DNA of 64,000 bases from assembly GCF_000203815.1 (NCBI RefSeq), contig NW_004457737.1, positions 2,294,001 to 2,358,000 on the forward strand. The letters run 5' to 3'. The first letter of the stretch is position 1, and every line of letters begins with the position of its first letter. Origin of the DNA: Cavenderia fasciculata. Taxonomy: Eukaryota; Evosea; Eumycetozoa; Acytosteliales; Cavenderiaceae. Below the pieces are notes generated by a model, which worked only from the letters and a program-made list of their open reading frames with translations, did no database searches and had not been told where the DNA came from. Shown piece after piece: positions 59,338 through 64,000 of this stretch. A program made the position numbers and the translations under genes.

Positions 59338-60214
59338 ATGGATACGACGACAACAACAACTAGTGAACCATCAACAGTAGTTGTAGAAGAAACGAAAAGT
59401 GTTGTAGTTGAAGAAATCAAACCATCGACTGAAACAACAACAACGACAACTGCAGTTGCTACTACTGCTCCTGTTCATAAACATGATAATAGAAAGTTTC
59501 ATCAATCAGAAGCACCAGTTAAAGCAGAGTTTAGATTACCAATTCCAGCTGCTGTTGAAAGGGGTAATAACGTAAAGAGAGAAAGAACAACTGGTGGTGA
59601 AGGAGGTGAAGGTGAAGAATCAGTTGCTGCTGCACCAGAACAAACAGCCCAGAAAAAAGCTAGAGAACAAAAACCTAAAAAGGTTAAGAAACAAAGAAGA
59701 GAAGATGTACCAAAGGAATTAAGAGTAAACTATCAACCTATCTATCTATCTATCGATATATACAATATTTGATCAAGTAGCATGATACTTATATTCTTTC
59801 TTTCTTTCTTTTTGATTTATTTTAATTTCTTTTTTCTAGTTATGTCAACTTAATCTTAGATCAGGAACATGTACATATGGAGATTCATGTAAATACAGTC
59901 ATGATTTGGTTAAATATATGGAATTGAAACCAAAATCTATTGGAGACAAATGTATCTTTTTCGATACCTATGGTTTCTGCAAGTATGGTATCACTTGTAG
60001 ATTTGGTGATTTACATATCAATGGTACACAATCACTTGTCGATGAAGAAAAGATGAAAAAGTATCAAGAACAAGAAGCATCATCAAAAAACAAGAAAAAT
60101 GATGTCCCTCCTGAAGTTCAAACTGCACTTAGAAAAAAGACATTAAAGTATCCAAGATCAACAGAATACTATAAAAAGAATAATATCTCTCAAAGAGGTG
60201 AAAATAATAATAAC

Positions 60215-60264
<50 letters not shown>

Positions 60265-61552
60265 GAAACCACAACAACAAGATCAATCTCAACCAACAAC
60301 TACTGCTGCTACTACTACAACAACAACGATTGTAGAAGAAAAAAAGGTTGAGGATGAAAAGGTAGAAACTAAAGTAGAAGAAACTACTTCTACTTCTACT
60401 TCTACTTCTACCTCAACAATTAAAGTAACACAATCACATGAAGATACACAAATTGAAAAAGAAATTAAATTAAGAGCATGTGAAAAAAAGACAATTTCAT
60501 TCAAGGATCAATTATATCTTGCACCTTTGACAACTGTTGGTAATCTTCCATTTAGAAGATTGTGTAAGGATTTGGGTGTCGATATTACATGTGGAGAGAT
60601 GGCATTGGCAAGTAATATTGTGATTGGTCAACAAAGTGAACTTGCATTGTTTAAGCGTCACGCGAGTGAGGACAAGTTTGGTGTGCAAGTGTGTGGTCCA
60701 CACCTCGACTCGATGATCCATACGGCCGAGTTTATCAACGAGTATATGGATGTTGACTTTGTCGATATCAACTCGGGATGTCCAATTGATTTGGTGTGCA
60801 ATATGGGTGCTGGTGCTGCCATGATGGAGAGACCAAATAGAATGGAGACGTTGGTACGTGGCATGTCGAGTGTTTTGGATGTACCATTGACCATCAAGAT
60901 TCGTATTGGCAAGTCTGAGGAATCACCCAATGCACACAAACTCATTCCTAACCTCAAGGAATGGGGTGCTCAAGCAGTCACCTTACACGGACGTTCAAGA
61001 GCACAGCGTTACACACGTCTTGCCAACTGGGAGTATATCCGTGAGTGTGCTGATATCTCCCCACTCCCTCTTATTGCCAACGGCGACATTTACAACTGGC
61101 GTGACATTGAAAAGGTCAAAGAGAGCAAGATCTCATCGTTGATGGTTGCCAGAGGCGCCCTCATCAAGCCATGGATCTTTACCGAAATCAAGGAGCGCAG
61201 AGACTGGGACATTTCAGCGTCTGAGCGTCTCGACCTCATCAAAGACTTTGTCAACTATGGTCTCACTCACTGGGGATCCGATCAACAAGGTGTCGACAAC
61301 ACCCGTCACTTTTTACTCAACTGGCTCTCGTTTACACATCGATATGTACCCGTTGGTATCCTCGAGTCTGCCTACTCCAAGATCAACGAACGTCCACCAG
61401 GTTACTTTGGCAGATCCGACATGGAAACTTTGATGTGCAGTAGCAATATTAGAGATTGGGTTAAAATCTCTGAAATGTTCCTTGGTCCAGTTTCCCAAGA
61501 CTACATCTTTGTTCCAAAACATAATTCAAATAGTTATGAAGCTCAAGGTTAA
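59338..61552 (+). CDS. dus3: tRNA-dihydrouridine(47) synthase, Dus3 type
   Basis: Two exons, 59338-59724 and 59840-61552, 699 residues. The N-terminus is Thr/Glu-rich. Two CCCH zinc fingers span the start of exon 2 ([20 protein letters not shown] and [16 protein letters not shown]). An Asn and Gln run plus a Thr/Ser repeat follows. The FMN-binding TIM barrel has [39 protein letters not shown], the catalytic [19 protein letters not shown] (active-site Cys), [19 protein letters not shown] and [14 protein letters not shown] fingers plus the barrel are diagnostic of Dus3/DUS3L, which reduces U47 in the tRNA variable loop and some mRNA sites. Its core is GC-rich, as in other conserved domains here. 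Confidence 0.95.
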
Positions 61553-61981
61553 AATCTTTAAATCAAATTAATAATTATTAACAAATAATTAATTAAGTAA
61601 TAAATAATAATTTCAAAAAAAAAAAAAAATACAAAAAAACAATCTCATTTCAATGATTTTAAAATGGTTGAAATTTCGGGTCAGTTGAACCAGAGTATAC
61701 TGAGATATGAACTGGTCATGAAAATTTTTCGTTTACGTTTAGCTGTTTTCGTTTTTAGGACCTGATTTTTATCAGATATTTTAGGGGCCGATACCGTATA
61801 ATATTTTTTTATATATTTTCGGCTTTGCAATTATAATTGTAGCACACACTGGGTACCATGCACATTTATGACTGCAACACCCTACGAGGAACCACAACCT
61901 TTCATTCGTTCAATCTTTGGTTTTCTTCATCTTCATAATCATCATAGACATACGTAAACAGAGAATAGAGAGAGATATACT
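61553..61981. other. spacer, nothing recognised
   Basis: About 430 bases between dus3 and the secreted LRR gene. It has poly-A runs near 61617-61640 and mixed AT-rich sequence; no gene. Confidence 0.4.
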
Positions 61982-63309
61982 ATGAAACGGGCCTACCTAC
62001 TCCTTTTTATTACTTTATGTATTTATTTTTGTTTTTTTATTGAAAAAACAACCCAACAAACTCTACCAGCTGATGATTGTATGTAGTGAACAAACAAACA
62101 AACAAACAAATCGATCTGAAACTAATCACAAAATTAATTCTTCTTTTTCTTCTTCATTTTTTTGTACGATAGTAAACTCAGCCATATGGATGATCCAACA
62201 ATATGGGCTCCCTCTTGGAATGACCCAAGCTACATTATGTTCTGCAAGTGGAGGTATTTTTACTTGTAGAGACATTGGTGATGGTAATGGATACCGTATC
62301 ACCCATTTGTATGTTTTACAATCGTGTTTTTACAATCCATCGATACTTACTTATTATTTATTTATTTAGTGAATATACTGGAGCATTTGTACAAAATAAT
62401 GGAATGCCATCACCAACCTATCAATTAAGTTTTACGGCACTTCTCTATTTGAGTTATAAATCAACAGACTCTCAAGTAGCCGATCTATCATTATCACTTG
62501 TATCAACTCTTGCGACTAGTTGTCCCAAACTTCAAACTTTTTAGTATGTTCTAACCAAAACATAGTTCAGAACAGAATGACTAACATAATATTTTCTCTC
62601 TCTCATGGTTAGTTCACACAATGATCCAACATTTAAATCTTTTCCAAACAACATTGAAACAATGACCGATTTGTTTACTCTCAAATTAACAGTACCATTT
62701 ATTAATGGTCCACTTGTATTCCCTAGTCATCCAAAACTCAACGATATTGACTTTTTTGCCCCCAATTTAGATACACTTATCATCGACGATACTATCAGAC
62801 TTCCAAACCTAGGATCATTCAGTTTTCAATTCAACCCACAGTCAAACAAAACATTGGATTTCCAACCTGTATCATTCCCTAAACTTACCAATTTGTATGT
62901 ATATAATAGAGATAGATAGATAGATAGATCTAGTACTGTGTGACTTAACATTTTTCATTCGTTCATTCATTCATTTAGGTATATTGGTGCTTCACAGAAT
63001 ATTCCAGTCCCCAATCCATTGACGTATATTTTTAACTTGCCAATGTGCTATGATATGACTTTGTTCAATCGTCGGCAACACTGTATATTCCAAAATACTC
63101 AAGTATTAAAATCTCTGTATGTGTGCATACTACTATAGCTATAGTTTAATTACTCATTTACATTTTATTACACTAAACACATTGTAGAAATTTAAAGGGT
63201 GACAATACATTTTCACCATCTCTTGATACTTTTCCTGTCATTGACCTACTGTATGAAACCAAATTAAATATCTATTTCCTTCCATTTATTAATTAATCTA
63301 TTTTAACTT

Positions 63310-63357
<48 letters not shown>

Positions 63358-64000
63358 TAGTTATATTCAAGATTCAACAGCCTTTCCATTTACTACCTAC
63401 CCTCCAAGTCTAACAAAGATGAGTGGTAATCTTGGAACACTTACCAATATTCCAAATATTCCAGTTACACCAAATCTTCAGTTATTGTAAGAAGAACAGT
63501 CTCAGAGTTGATCAAATATACATTAGTATACATAGTCCCTCTAACTTTAATTTGTTAATTTAATTGTTATTTGTAGATCATTTAATGCAGTGCCGCAACT
63601 TGCGATTCCAAACACAAACTTTACAAATATTTTGGGAAACGCAAATGGTACACTTGATTTGACTATCATGTCGAGTCCCAATTTTGCAGGACCACTTGTG
63701 CAAGAAACCTCTCTTTGTTCACTTGGTAAATTGACCCTTCCACCTCCATCAGGTGTCACATCGATCCCAGATTGTTTTTGGTGTTATGATTCACCTGCCA
63801 GGTATTCTGGTCCACTCACCAAACCAGTTGGATTTACTTGCACCTACACTGTCGATAGTCCATTAGTACTATTGTTTGGAAAGGGTGTATTGACCGGCAA
63901 AAACTTGGGTTGGACACTCCCAGCCAACCTAAACAATACCATGATCAGTGTGTTGACACCAAACAGTAAAATAGAGGTCACTTACTCGACACCTATCACA
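61982..64000 (+). CDS. secreted leucine-rich-repeat protein with IPT/TIG-like region (3' end outside window)
   Basis: Eight exons visible: 61982-62078, 62173-62308, 62370-62543, 62613-62894, 62979-63116, 63188-63250, 63361-63486 and 63577 to the window end. The protein begins with a signal peptide (MKRAYLLLFITLCIYFCFFI). Exon 2 has the capping pattern IWMIQQYGL...LCSASGGIFTCRD; exons 3-8 encode irregular LRRs (ITHLEY, LQTFYS, LTNLYI, LKSLNL, LLYIQD). Introns 2-7 are phase 2 and cut a repeated 'L-x' or 'F-x' codon, so each exon carries one repeat. From about 63820, GFTCTYTVDSP...LLFGKGVLTGKNLGW resembles the IPT/TIG-like start of dictyostelid surface proteins. The window ends inside an open frame, so the rest (probably TIG, then a membrane helix) is not seen. 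It may be a cell-surface adhesion or recognition protein. Confidence 0.75.
63311..63357 (+). repeat. ACT/CTA trinucleotide run in intron
   Basis: About 15 units of ACT in the intron between exons 6 and 7 of the secreted LRR gene, just before the acceptor ATAG. A length change here could affect splicing because the run makes up nearly half of the intron. Confidence 0.85.

Overview
The window looks like a chromosomal segment of a dictyostelid social amoeba. Genes are compact, with short AT-rich GT..AG introns (mostly 60-110 bases) and AT-rich spacers. Asn (AAT), Gln (CAA) and Ser homopolymers sit in otherwise conserved housekeeping proteins, and several families are typical of the group (Roco kinase, family-3 GPCR, F-box/LRR proteins). 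Coding cores such as the PP2C and SRPK domains are clearly richer in GC than D. discoideum genes usually are, so I infer a non-discoideum dictyostelid (Cavenderia, Polysphondylium or Acytostelium type). The species is not determined.

Layout. 0.4-3.5 kb: F-box/SPRY protein with a C-terminal membrane anchor (+). 4.1-7.8 kb: an intron-rich tnp2/CACTA-like transposase gene with one frameshift (-), next to a small orphan reading frame, with inverted repeats on both sides. 8.5-11.2 kb: ABC half-transporter (+). 12.1-14.2 kb: secreted low-complexity repeat protein, followed by a decayed continuation and a gene-poor, repeat-filled stretch to 16.7 kb. 16.8-18.5 kb: SRPK kinase (-). 19.9-22.6 kb: PP2C-like protein (+). 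23.7-24.8 kb: mpaB-type oxygenase (+). 24.9-29.2 kb: 11-exon family-3 GPCR with a beta-helix-like ectodomain (-). 30.1-31.8 kb: SpoU/TrmH rRNA methyltransferase, probably mitochondrial (+). 32.0-34.1 kb: three-RRM protein (+). 34.3-36.6 kb: Atg1/ULK kinase (-). 37.0-38.5 kb: F-box/LRR-like protein (-). 38.7-39.2 kb: ribosomal protein eS12 (-). 39.5-40.2 kb: small basic protein (-). 40.6-42.0 kb: THOC6 (-). 42.2-45.4 kb: MLH1 (+). 46.8-47.6 kb: longin protein without a visible SNARE motif (+). 48.5-56.7 kb: Roco9-like giant kinase (+). 57.0-59.1 kb: XPG/Asteroid-like PIN protein (+). 59.3-61.6 kb: Dus3 (+). 62.0 kb to the end: secreted leucine-rich-repeat protein, incomplete (+).

The genes are mostly unrelated single-copy host genes, many involved in RNA biology (SRPK, MRM-type methyltransferase, RRM protein, THOC6, eS12, Dus3) or signalling (GPCR, Atg1, Roco, PP2C-like). 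I saw no operon-like logic and no RNA genes. The items I would look at first are: the Roco protein, in which the RhoGAP, myotubularin and Roc modules all appear to have lost key catalytic residues while the kinase keeps them; the nearly intact 12-exon transposase; the GPCR with a pectin-lyase-like ectodomain; the phytolongin-like protein; and the tail-anchored F-box/SPRY protein. Gene models with introns were built by hand from splice signals and reading phase; the exon sums divide by three in every complete model except the transposase, where the mismatch is explained by its frameshift.
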